Of a stretch of DNA of 64,000 bases, positions 1-12,300 are shown in pieces. Within the stretch, counting starts at the first letter, position 1, and every line of letters starts with the position of its first letter. The DNA lies in NCBI GenBank assembly GCA_016617855.1, contig JAECUM010004338.1, positions 62,001-126,000 on the forward strand. Reading direction: 5' to 3'. Origin of the DNA: Megalonaias nervosa (lineage: Eukaryota; Mollusca; Bivalvia; Unionida; Unionidae). A program made the position numbers and the translations under genes. The notes under the pieces were generated by a model. That model was not told the origin of the DNA. It ran no database searches and saw nothing but the letters and a program-made list of their open reading frames with translations.

Positions 1-985
1 ATTTTAATAATCGCAATTTCTGAGAAAATATAGAGTTTTCATATTGGTTTTTTGCATGTATGACTCGATTTAACAACGTTTAAGTTTGCTAGGCCATTCG
101 GTAAGCGGCTACGCTTTGTCACCACTATGTTGGCCTCCTGTGATGCTAGACTGGTTTGCATACCTTCCATAAGGAAAGATATGGATATCGAACTGACGCT
201 AAAAATAAAAGTCAACTAGACAAATCTAACCCACTGAGCATTTGGATTGACTCAGCAAATATGTTTATGGTAAGCACCCAAATTATACATACTGCAACCT
301 CCAAATATTCTGTTTAGAACTCGATAAATTTAACTCACTATCAGTTTAGTTATGACTCAATTAAGTAACTGTTTTGGGCATCAAATGGTGGAGGAAATTC
401 ACAGGTTTTTCCCCAACTTTCATCATTATTTGCAAAATTCAAGGAATTTTCAGTCGGGAAAAAATTATCATTTCTCCTGACTTTTTCTTGATTTTCCGGA
501 TGTGTGGGAACCCTGTATATGAAGCTAACTGTCAAGGGCCATAACTCTATCCAAGATGGAGTTGATGAAGAAAAAAAAAGGTTCACATTTAGGTGTATGA
601 GACAATCTACATCAGAATATGCTGAAAGGTTCCTAAGCCATGCTGATTACAAAGATATGATAAATTGGACATATAATATGGACAAAAAAGTCCAATAACT
701 CCATCAATACTGTACCTGATAAAAATCAAACCCTTTAAAGGCATACCTAAGTGTAACAGGCAATTTACTGACAAAGTGGCATCCAATTATGTGTAAAGGT
801 GCAGAGCTATGCTGACTACAGTAAGTGTAAATGGATGGAAGTAAAAGATAATTACTGCTGGACTCCCACATACTGAGATGGGGGTCTTACAAATTTGAAA
901 CTTTTTTGTAATGGCATAAAAAGTTAATCAGGTCATCTACTTATACAAATATGCATACCATATATATTCATTTATAATTAGGGTC

Positions 986-1046
986 CAGATACAAACAGCA
1001 TATATCCTGCTCTGCCATCACATAATGTGACAGCAGATCATGGTCT
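986..1046. repeat. Degenerate copy of a dispersed palindromic repeat
   Basis: The right part reads ctgccatcacataatgtgac followed by agcagatcatggtct, matching the right part of the palindromes at 5971, 26038 and 26121. The left arm is disturbed. It is the weakest of four copies seen in the introns of the same gene. Confidence 0.45.
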
Positions 1047-1074
1047 ATGTTGTTAGTATAAAAGTTATTGTACA

Positions 1075-1560
1075 AAACCCATTTTTTCTTTGAGCCACAA
1101 TGACCCTGATATTTGACATTCTGACCCAAAAATCATTAGATCTCTTTCCTGCTTTAACTGAGAGTCCTCCACAAAGTTTGGTCACGATACATGGTTGAGA
1201 ATTTGAGCTTTTACACAGAAACCATTTTTCTTTTCTCAGCCACTGACCTTTTGACCTCAACATCAATAGACTTCTTCCTTACTCCAAATGCAAGCCACCC
1301 ATAAAGTATACTACAGGTCCACGAAATAGAACTAAAGTTACTGTGCTGAAACTATTATTCTTCTTTTGGTAACAGTGACCTTGACCTTTGACATTTTGAT
1401 TCCTACATTGATAGGCTTTTGCTTATCCTCAGTGAAAGCCATCAATGTTCAGTCCAGATTGGTGATGATGAACCAATGTCATTGTGCAGAAACCGTTTTT
1501 CTTCTTTCAATCACAGAGACCTTGACCTTTGATCCCAAACTCAATAGTCTTTTTCATTAG
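1075..1560 (+). repeat. TGACCTTGACCTTTGAC-type tandem repeat
   Basis: Four diverged units carry the core 'tgacc-ttgacctttgac' near 1099, 1244, 1375 and 1519, giving a period of about 140 bases. Each core is preceded by a 'cagaaaccatttttcttctt'-like pyrimidine stretch and followed by a 'caatagncttnttc' stretch. Repeats with this core are common in bivalve and gastropod genomes (general knowledge, not checked here). The short open frames in both directions across it come from the repeat. Confidence 0.6.
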
Positions 1561-3129
1561 CCCAAGTGCAAAACATCTACAAAATCTGATAAATTTAGAT
1601 GGTGTAAAACAGAAGATATATTGTGCAGAAATGAGGAGATAATGAATGGATGGATATACATACATATTTATGTCAGGACAGATGGATAAACAAATATACA
1701 TCATAATAATATACATTTCTGCCTGTTGGTCCTCATACAAAATAAAAACTGCTGGACCCATGATTCTTTCTCTATCTAAAAATCTGTCTCAATGAATCCA
1801 ATCACTTATATTAACTCTATAAAATATTCATATAAAAGGCTGAAAACCAAACCTCATTCAGATAGGGACTGATTTCCATCCTTGTACCAAATTTGATTTA
1901 TGACCATTCTGTCTACAAGGAATGACATTCTCCATTCACGTAACTGTATCTGCCACTTACTCACAGTACACTACACTGTGTAAGAGACAGGTGTTACAGA
2001 AGTCAGGCCCAGAATAAACTGTACTGTGGCATGTCAGTATGTTTGTTAGTTGGTCTTGACAACACTTTCAACACATTATTGGCTATATCATACCAAAAGA
2101 ATATGAATGAAGTGCATTTCAAAAAAAGCCAGAAAAGCACAGTGAAGCAGCCAGCCTTTGATGGGTATTTAACCAGAGATCCTTGAATTACAAGTCTGAT
2201 CCTCTACAGATGGAGCTAATATGGCTCCTGCTGCATGGTGTAAAACTACAAATGGTTGATAACAGACTAACAGAACATCTCCTGTGACTCTATAAAGTCA
2301 AATATAAATAATAATCTACAAAACTGATCAATTAAGCTCCAATTTATACCTGCTGAGTATGATGGAGTATCATCTATTGAGTGTAATAAACAGGACCGAG
2401 AATTACACTGAAGTACACTCAGCAGCATCCTACCACACCACACTGTAATACAGCCAATCCAATTATATGTGAGAGCTGTTAACATTTAAACATAGCTGGT
2501 CCTCAAAAGGCGGCGCATTTTTGCAAAACAATATATGCCAGGGTACTCTGATTACTGAAACAGTTCATATAAAAATGATACAGAATTCTAATTTGCATCT
2601 ATTGGTAACTATTTGACATTAAAATTGTCTTTTTTTGAGTCCCAAGTACAATTTACAGGAAAAGTCCTGAAATGTAACTGATGTTTTTGGGGGAGACGTA
2701 GACATAAAATAAAAGTATGGAGCCATACTCATTCCTAAACTAGGACAGTCATATACATTGCTCCCCCACTACACAGTCCTGCAATATACTAGTGCCCATT
2801 CTGTAATGCTAATATATCATGGATACTTGTAAACTGAGAAATCTTTGTTTATTTATTGCTACTTGATTAAATTCATTGTTATCAGTTAATAGGAAATGAC
2901 AATAATTTTAAATATACTCTATTTTTCAAAATTTGTATTCATTAATATGACATTGCCCTTCTGCAATACACCTCAGTATCAGATGGCCTCACTAATATTA
3001 CACTTTAGTATCAAGTGGTTTGGTGCATTATAGTACAACAACACTAATAGGTTATTTAGTGCCTAGGCTACTGGAGTATAGGAGCTTGCCAAAATACACA
3101 CCATGGCAGGCGAACAGGGCCAATCCAAT

Positions 3130-3190
3130 GGTAGGATTCTAACCCACACCCTTTAAGTCTCAAGTCCAACATGCTAACCTCTAAGCCACC
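3130..3190 (-). repeat. tRNA-like SINE head or tRNA relic
   Basis: Read on the minus strand it starts ggtggcttagaggttagcat (A-box-like), continues with a tRNA-like stretch and ends ggttagaatcctacc (B-box-like, GGTTCGAATCC with one change). The spacing suits a tRNA-derived SINE head. No intact cloverleaf is claimed. Confidence 0.4.
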
Positions 3191-3241
3191 ATGCTGATAA
3201 AAGTAACATTATTCAAAATGAAGAGCACATCTTTTATGTAC

Positions 3242-3322
3242 CTGAATTAAAATAGGTCTTGAATATCGAAATGTTTCCATTTTATCACAGACATCGGCTA
3301 CTCTCTTCTTTTCCACCCTGCC
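3242..3322 (-). CDS. MPPE1 coding exon 5
   Basis: 81 bases, phase 0 to phase 0, 27 codons ending in SRPILIQ. The acceptor is tatactttcag and the donor is CAG/gtacat. SRPILIQ is the run just before the conserved HFPLYR-like segment of MPPE1, which would start the next exon. The exon is too short to show as a long open frame; it was found by looking for the expected continuation of exon 4. Confidence 0.75.
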
Positions 3323-6300
3323 CTGAAAGTATACTGTAAAGCTAAAAAAAACTGCATCTAGAAATATACTACTGCAAAAACAAAGACAAGGGTTCTATGG
3401 AACTAGGAGTCTCAACAGCAAGTGGCATTTACATGTAGATGAAATTTTTCTGATTCAAAATTGTATATACAAAATCATAAACATTGCTGCCATCCTGGTC
3501 AACAAAGTGATACCTATGAAACCAGATGATGGTGAATGAAATAAACCTAAAAACATTCAAAACCTGTTTTCGCAGAAATGTATATGTTAAATCACAAAAT
3601 TTGGATATGGAATCTAAGTGAATAAAACCCTTCAAGACCTAAACCTAAACTGACCCCAACTATTACCTTATTCCTACTGAAAAATTAGGGATCTGTCTGG
3701 CAAAATAGCAACCAGTCAATAATGCTGGGTGAGAAAGACCATGATATAACTAAATGTAATGTGAGAATAATCATGATATATATAAATGTTAGCAAGCATT
3801 TGCTTTCCACCTACAATGACTTAAGAGTTTTAAACTTTTACCACAAAATGCAATTGGCAGCTACCCACATAGACTATTTCATTAGATGAATATTGCCAAT
3901 TACCTCTCTTGATGGCATCAAATAGGATAACATTTCAAATGTACATGAGCAATGAAAAGACTGCAAACTAGTTTTGATAATGTGGGTTGGAAATGGTTTG
4001 ATTCTCAATTTCATTTAAATTGGATAAACTTTCCTTTGACAAGGTCTAATTATTGTTCTATGAAACTGATATCTTAACCAATAACCAGACAAAGACCTGC
4101 CAAATGCTGATAAAGGTAAAAAAAATTGAACCCTTACTGGTAAGAAGACCTATTTTGTCTCATATTTCCTTGTGTTGCTCCTGATGAAACATATGTCAGA
4201 AATCCAAGTGGATAGTTGAAATCATCTTAAATTAAAAATGAGTGTAACTGAAGAAATCAGATGTCCTTAAAGTACCAATATATGGTCTGAAACTATGTAA
4301 ATAGTCTGCCCTTTTTAGATCTAGATCAGTGTCTGAAATTCAATCTGACTTAAAAGTACTCTAAAATTAAAAATGAATAAATCAAAACAAAAGTCCTCAC
4401 ATTTAAATCCAGCTTTTAAGATTAAAATGAAAATACTCATCTCATAAAACCAGACTGAATAAACTTGAAAGGAATTCATGGAACATGGATGCCACACCAC
4501 AGTACATGAATTGACCTAGATGCAGAACTACACCACAGCGTAACATATGAATGAATGTAAAGATGGGCTTAGAAAAAAAATTATTATAAAAGTATTACAA
4601 TGGATAAATTAGATATGGTATATGTACTTTTAATAGAAATAAAGATATAAAGATATACTTCTTGTTTTATTAGATAAAGATCAAAAATCAATATTAAAAG
4701 GATTGATTTACTAAGAATTAAGAAACTAGTGAACAAATTATGTAACAAAAAAGCACTTTAACAAAACAGACAATGCATAATATTATGTTGATTTTCTGCA
4801 TTAGTTTATTTGCTAAAGTTCAGCCAAATCCTCATATGATTTCATGGCTAATAAGGGAAGAAACTCCTACATACATAAAGTACAACTCCCTGAAAACATC
4901 AGTATAATGAATCAGTTATAGCAACCTTGCACTTTTATTGTCAAGCCAGAAAGAAAAAAATCTTGGATGTGTCAAGTGGACTGACATTCCTATTTGGGTG
5001 GAAAACAAAAAAAAATAAATAACAGCATAAAGTTAATTATCATGGGACACAACTCTATCAAAAATGCAACATACTATAAAATATAATATTCACTGAAAGC
5101 AACTTTTGAATTTGTTTAAGTAAATCAATACTTAAGTTTTCATATACACAATTACATAGTATTCTATCAGGTGTTTAAATAGATCAATACTTAAGTTTTC
5201 ACATGCACAATGACATAATATTCCATAATGTTTTTAAAACAGTACCTAAGTTTTCATATGCACAATGACATGGTATTCCATCAGGTGTTTAAATCAGTAC
5301 TTAAGTTTTTACATACACAATGAGATAGTATTTCATCAGATGATCATGTCATGTGACAGGTTCTTTGGCTGCCTTAATGACACATTAGAGACTTTATCAT
5401 CAGGTACACAAATTTACTTCAAGGTAACTGGAAATTAATTACATCTTTTTGTTCATACTGTGTTTTACTTCATTTCTTTTTATTATAGATGCAAAGTATG
5501 CTTCCACTCACTGGTTCAATTTATGATATTTCTAAAGCATACATATAAATGTTTGACCAAAAAAGTAATTTCCACTTAACCTTGGCACATCTGAGCTGCC
5601 ATTTTATATCTGTTAATTTATTCATAGCCTCTGAACAGAGTGAGCACCCATCTCCCTCCATGGCCATGCTGTTCAACATCACAAAAATGTTTTCCTTGAT
5701 TTGCAACATTCTGACGGGGGGTGCATCAAAAGCATTCCTAAATCTGTCATGGGTTTTCTGAGATATCCTGAAAAGGAGATGACATAAATCCAGGTTGAAC
5801 AGATGCATTAACAGAATGAAATGTTGAGGTTGACTTTCTCTTTAACAGTATGAAACCTGCTTTAGTGTCCAACTTTTTATTTATAATACCTATGTATGAA
5901 AGCATGTTTCTAAATATCATAGGTATCATATAAACTTATGTATAAGCCAGGTCCTAACTACAAACAACACAGACCCTGATCAGTCATTGCATAATGCACC
6001 AGCAGATCAGGGTCTATTCTAATGATTTCTGGTTCTTTCCCCACTATACTTGCTGCCATGTTTGGCCTATCACATGCTTAAAAATGGCATTAAACCCACA
6101 AAAACCAACTGAACTTATGCTGTTTGTTCTATTGATTACTCCTAACAAACTACACAGACCTAGCCAAAAATTACGTTCTCCCATTTTCTAAGATGGGACA
6201 TCGTGCTTGTTTTAAGAAACAAAGTTTTGGCCACAATTGGGAAAACAGTATCATTTGTAATGGTCTCATCAATGGGCAACCTAAAACCATGTCTGCTGTC

Positions 6301-9300
6301 ACAGTGAATAAACCCTATAAGCAAAGGATTCTTTGGGTGAAATATGGTTCATTGTAAGAACTGAAGCCCCCAATGAAATGATTTAGAAAACCTATTCCTG
6401 CTGGAGATGTATTCTGTTCAGAAGGAACTGTCTGGCAGAAATATGATTCTTCCAAGAACTGAACCACGGTTGTGAATAATCGGCACTATGATACAGTGGC
6501 CATATGGGTCTAGTACTGAAAAGAGACTATGTGATTACAATGCAGAAGTCCATGTTATGATGCCGGGGAGGGATGAGGAACATTGGATCCTTGTCACTCA
6601 TAATATGATGGCCATACATGATACCCATCAGAGAGCAAAGTTCAGTTTTGATTAATCTGAGACACTGTTTCCTTTTTAGCGGCCAGGTTCATAACACTTA
6701 CCAGTAAACTGGCTATCGGCTACCCTGGGCCATTAAAGCAACTGGTATGTCTCCACCAACTGGATGTCTTTTCTGTGAGAATCTGTATTCAGATTCCATA
6801 ATGGAATACATGATATTAGTCCCCTTAGGCATACTTGAAAGCTAGATTGGGTTCGATACTGACTGTGAGCGATCTAAGTCTGGTGCCATGGAGAGAAACT
6901 AGGATGGAATGATCATTTTTTCTTTGCTTTTATCCACAATGAACTGCAGTATTTAACTTGTTTTGTATGCGTAGTTTATATTTCCACAAAGAAGAGCCCA
7001 TATTAACTAGATAATGTGACACAACCTGCCATAGAGAAAACTCAGTGCATTGTGGCACAATGGGTAGACTCAGCCTTAAAAGTGCCAGCACATTCATGTT
7101 AGGATGGCATAAGTGGACAAATAATACAACATAATATGCAGGACAGGCTTTGTTACTGACTTCCCGAAGTCGGGTTCAGTTGACAGAGCCTGAGTATGAT
7201 GGAACACAGCCACTGTATCCTCCATAACCTTATCACATTCCTTATCTTGGAGTGGGTTATAGGATATGTACTCAACAAAACCAATCTAAATTTGCACTGT
7301 GCAGGACAGCATCTAGGGTGCTTACTGAAGAGGACTTCATAATTCCCACAGCTGCTGTGTCTGCAATGTTCTACAAGTCAGCCACTTGACCCGACAATGA
7401 TAACAACTGAATGTCAGTTGGTCTTTGTTGATTAGCATGTCAACAGATAATGGAAATGTGGAACAAGTTGTTGATGGAGGAGGAGGAAGAGAATGAAACT
7501 CTGATGGCAACAAGTGAAAGACTTATGGTCAGAAGGCAAAGTCTTCTACAGTCAGTGAGATCTAGCCATAACAATGGAGATTTAAGCTTGCATCAGCATC
7601 ACGAGGTGATGCTGATGCCTCCAGTGCAATCAGAGATAAAACTGGCAAAGACTGTCTAAAAGGGCAGCTCTCCATGTTCATAGAACATCCTAATTTGGAT
7701 ATGATCATTCAGCGAGAGTTCCCTTTGAGTGGCAAAGGCATGAGAATGCACTGAATCTATATCCTGTGTGTAATGAGGCATTAAGTGACCTGAGGCTGAT
7801 CCAAGATAGTGTCTTGTAGTGCGGAGTATACAAAAAGACCTTCCATCTTATGGCTTAAATAGTAAGATCAACTGTGGTAGTAACCAGTTGTGATCTGAGA
7901 TGAATGGCAGAGACCAGGTTTGACAGAACAGTGCCATTTTATTTTGCATGACATTGTGCCGTTATTTGTATTAAGACGGGTTAGGCGATATTTGATCCAT
8001 AAAATTGGTTCATAGAGCTGTTGTGTTGGATAATACTGATAATATTTGAGTAGGCTTACTCTGATCTCGATCTCACACCAATGCAGTCAATAAGGCCCTC
8101 CATCTTGTCTTACAATGTACGATCAACTGTGTAGGTGAGATACAGTGACTTCCTTACAGACACTAAGTAAAGGTTCCCTTTGAGTGGAAAAGACTAGAGA
8201 ACAAAGTGAAGTGATATGCTTCAGGTACTGAGGTACTAAGCTGGGCAATATTTGCAGTGGGTGCCTTGAGTCACTATGCAGATTTAAACTGATCCATGAG
8301 TGTGCCTATATGGCATGGATTCGGAAAACAGGGCAAAAATAATTATTCTGGTGGTTGGCAGTGGATGATCAACTGTGGTATTGACCCATTGCTATCAGAG
8401 CCATATGGCAGAGTCCAGTCATGGCAGAACAGGGCCATCATAGCTGGCATAATATTATCCAGTTCATTAAGTTTGGATGAGGGCATGAGATATTTGATCC
8501 ACATAGCCTGTCTGTACATCTGAAGTGCATGTCAGTAAATAAGGTGGTTTGTTTTGATCTCAGTCTTGCTCAGAGACAAGTGATAAAAGCACTTGGGTGT
8601 CAAGCCCATGTGGTTAATAGCCTACTGGTTCTGCCAAGAAAGGTTTATCATGCTGCATCAGTGAGGGAAGAGTCAGAGCTGTCACTGCCCATGATAGCTT
8701 GGATTGCTTCATGGTTGATAAGCTATGTGGAGTGCAATGCCTGTCAAGAAGCAAGTCATTCAACACCGTAACATCAGCATGTATACTTCATCCCTTCCCC
8801 ATTAGTAGCTCCAGTATTACAGCCCATTGACTTCTGGTCCACAATGTGCAAGTCTGACATGTATTCACAGACTGGCAACCGGAGCAAACTACACGTTGTC
8901 AGTCCCATGTTTCCAATGTTTACAAAGTTTACAATTGGTCTTGCCCATGGTCTAAATCCATAAGAAAAAATAGAGCACACAATATATAGAAGTGTTGTAT
9001 GGCATGCATCCTCCTTTATGAACTCAGTGTATGTGCAGTCTATAACAATTTAACTGTACAAGGATGCACATGGCAGCCAATACAGGTAGAGTATTGGAAT
9101 GTCACTATTAATACTTACAAAGTGAACAATGAAATATCAATTCTAACAAAAGTTACTTGTAGGAATGGCCAATTGATGGACTATACAAGTAACATCACCA
9201 ATGCAGCACTTAAAGTGACTATGAAGTGGACACTGTGATAAACTATGTATAGAAAACTTACCTGTATGTATCCAACCAGAGTGGAAACTATACAGCAATA

Positions 9301-12300
9301 TAACTGAGTTTTCCATGGCACACACAATACATGCATATAAAAATGCACTGAAGCATCACTACTGATACTTACAAAGTGGATAATATGAATTGTCAGACAA
9401 TGTTACCTGTGGAAAAGGCCAAATGAGAGCTGTTACGTATATGTAATTAAATTGCTTGTGTATTAGTTTTAAAATTCTTTTTTATTGTAATTTTGTTTCA
9501 TTACATTTTATTGTAATGATTATTTTCACGGGATTCGATATTTTTTCCAGTAAATTCAGTTTGTATAGAACGTAAAAGGCATTACATTAGCACTATTTTT
9601 AGCTCACTCTGGTTCATAGATTTTGTAAACATCGAGTGAAGACGATTGGCTATTGCCAAGGTCATTTCGGCCCACATGTTAGCTGAATCGTAAAGTCTTT
9701 CTTTTTTTATATATTTTCAGTGTGAGAATTTGGTTCTTAGATAGGGCTGTTCATGCCTACGTGATAAATTTCATTTTTTTTTATTGCGCTGTTCAAATGT
9801 TAAGAGACCACGTGACCTATCATGTGGGAATGAAATGATGTTTTAGTTGGGTTTAATACTCATTCTGAGAGCTTTCCAGTCAGTCGTATTTTTAACAACT
9901 TGAAGGTACAAGGTGTTTCAACTGTTGAAGCCAGATTGTTTTTGAAGTTCATCTGTTTTTGGGAATTTAATAATTTATTCTCTGGAAGACTAAACAAGTG
10001 TACTTTTTTATAAAAAGTTCTGGGACAAAGAAATTCAGCGGAAATTTATTCTGGAATTCTATACGGAAACATACACTTTGATTCAATCGAGGACCTGTTA
10101 CCATCAGTACAGACATCATCTGATGTCATCACCTCCATATTGGAATTTCATCGAGATTCGAACCCGGATTCAATTATAACTGTTTAGTGACAGGATTTAT
10201 ATATTTTTCAATCTTAGGATTAAATTTTGGATTATATTCACAAACTGTAAGTCCTATTTCCAATTTTTACATTGTTTTCTAGGGAAATAAATTATTTTGT
10301 TAAAATTTACAAAGCTTGTTGGCTTCACTCTTTTCTCTTGTTATTTTTGTATGAGCCTATATGTAACAAGAGAAAATTGGGTTTGCTCGTCCTTGGATAA
10401 ATGAAATTTGGCTGAATATTTCAGAAAATTATTTTTTGAAATTTAAATTCCCCTAGTTTTTAAACCCCAAGTACTATTTTACATTTTGTTTGAAATCTTT
10501 AGTGAAAACAACAGGCTTTCATTCACAATGTCATCAAAAGTGGAGACTTTTCTTTCTAGTCCTACTCAGGAGCAGTTGGATAGTCTGAAAAAAGATGAGT
10601 TGCTTGACCTTGCCAGAAAATACGATCTTTCTGAAGCAAAATCTTCCTTAATGAAACAAGAAATGAAAACTATTTTCATTCAATATTTGGTAAAGAAGAA
10701 TTTTCTTGATAGAAGTGTTTTGGCTTCGGTCAGTAAGTCTGTATCAGACTCTGACATAAAAGTAATGGAAATAAAAATGAAATACAAGATGGAATTGGAG
10801 TTAAGGAAGCTCGAGCTTCAGAAAGAGAAAAGAGAGAAAGATAAACAAATGCTTTATGAAAAAGAGAAGAGAGAGAAACAATTGCAGTTGCAATTTGAAG
10901 AGAAGCAATTGCAATTTGAAAAAGGAGAGAGACAGGAGAGGGAGAAAGAAAAACAAATGTTATTTGAAAAAGAGGAGTGAGAGCAACAAATGCAATTGGA
11001 GTTTCAAAAAGAACAAATGCACGTACAGATGCAAAAAGAGAAGGATGAAAAGGAATTTCAAATTAAAATGAAAGAAATTGAGCTGGCAAGTGAAAAGCAC
11101 GATCCCACTTCACATACAAATTCAGATTTTGACATTACAAGAAATATCAGGTTCGTGCCCCCTTTTAGAGAAAAAGAAGTACCGGTAGACAAATATTTTA
11201 TTTATTTTGAAAACGTTGCTGAAAATTGGAAATGGCCAAGGGAGCATTGGACTCAGTTACTGCAATGTGTACTTTTTGGCAAGGCCCAAGATATCTATGC
11301 ATCCCTGTCAGTACAGCAAAGTTCTGACTATGATTTGGTTAAGGAGTGTATCTTAAGGGGTTATGCGTTCGTCCCTGAGGCTTATCGGCAAATATTTCAG
11401 AAACTATAGAAAAGAAGCTGGACAAACTTATGTTGAATTTGCTAGAGAAAAAGAGCAGTTATTTGAGAGATGGTGCTTAGCCAAGAAAGTTGAACATGAT
11501 TATGAAAATATCAAACAACTTGTATTACTTGAAGAGTTCAAGAACTGTGTCCCTAATGACATCAAGAATCATCTTGAAGAACATAAGATCGAAACCTTGG
11601 AAAATGCTGCTCTTGCTGATGATGAGTATTCCTCAACTCATAAAGTTCCTGTTGTAGGCAAAACTTTCACTCAGTAGTCTACTGGTAGAAAGGTATTTCA
11701 GCCTAATACGACTCCTTCTAAACCTCAATCTAGTACAACTTCTAAAAATCAACCTTCTGAAAAACTTGATTCAAAATCCTTGTCTATTCCTACGTTTAAC
11801 TATTGCAAGAAAAAAGGACACATTATTTTTGATGGCTTCAAATTGAAATATGGGCATCAGAATCAAGATAGACCTATCCCAAATGCTCTTATTTCTAACA
11901 GGTCAAAGTCATGGTCATGTATTGAAAGCAATACATTTTGTTGGGTCTAATAAACCCCAGTCTGATTTTATTATGGAGAATTATGAACCATTCATATCGA
12001 AGGGTTCTACATCACTCTTGGGTGATTTGGCCAATCCTGTCCCTATTAAAATTTTAAGGGATACAGGAGCTTCTCAAGAGTCTTTTATTATCAGGTACTT
12101 TGCCTTCTTCTGAGAAGTCCTGTTTTAATGAGAGTGTTCTCATTCAGGAAGTAGAGTGTGGCTTTGTTAATGTTCCTCTCCATTCTGTAAATTTGTCATC
12201 AGATTTAGTTTCAGGACCTGTCACAGTCAGTATAGTGTCTTCTTTACCTGCTGAGAGCATTCATTTGTTGCTAGGCAATGACCTAGCTGGAGACAAGGTT

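Larger units (their letters stand above)
1..3241. other. AT-rich non-coding stretch, probably downstream intron of MPPE1
   Basis: No coding exon could be supported here on either strand. The stretch follows (on the minus strand) the last MPPE1 exon seen, which ends in a good splice donor at 3241/3240, so it should be intron. I looked on the minus strand for an acceptor followed by the expected His-(Phe/Tyr)-Pro continuation of the phosphoesterase and found none, so the remaining exons probably lie left of the window. It contains the TGACC-rich array, one degenerate palindromic repeat and a tRNA-like SINE head listed separately. Confidence 0.5.
5768..9430. other. Left part of MPPE1 intron 3, repeats only
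   Basis: This is the part of the intron left of LTR element 1. No gene is supported. The 7.86-8.6 kb part holds a diverged tandem duplication with a period near 500 bases: 'gatcaactgtggta' followed by 'ggcagag-cca' and 'cagaacag-gccat' recurs at about 7866 and 8367. Open frames at 7450-7659 and 8296-8771 show no recognisable domain and I do not call them genes. Confidence 0.5.

Noticed and set aside
7450..7659. 69-codon frame with acidic N-terminus (MEMWNKLLMEEEEENE)
   Set aside because: No domain, no splice context, and a perfect hairpin lies within it; probably chance.
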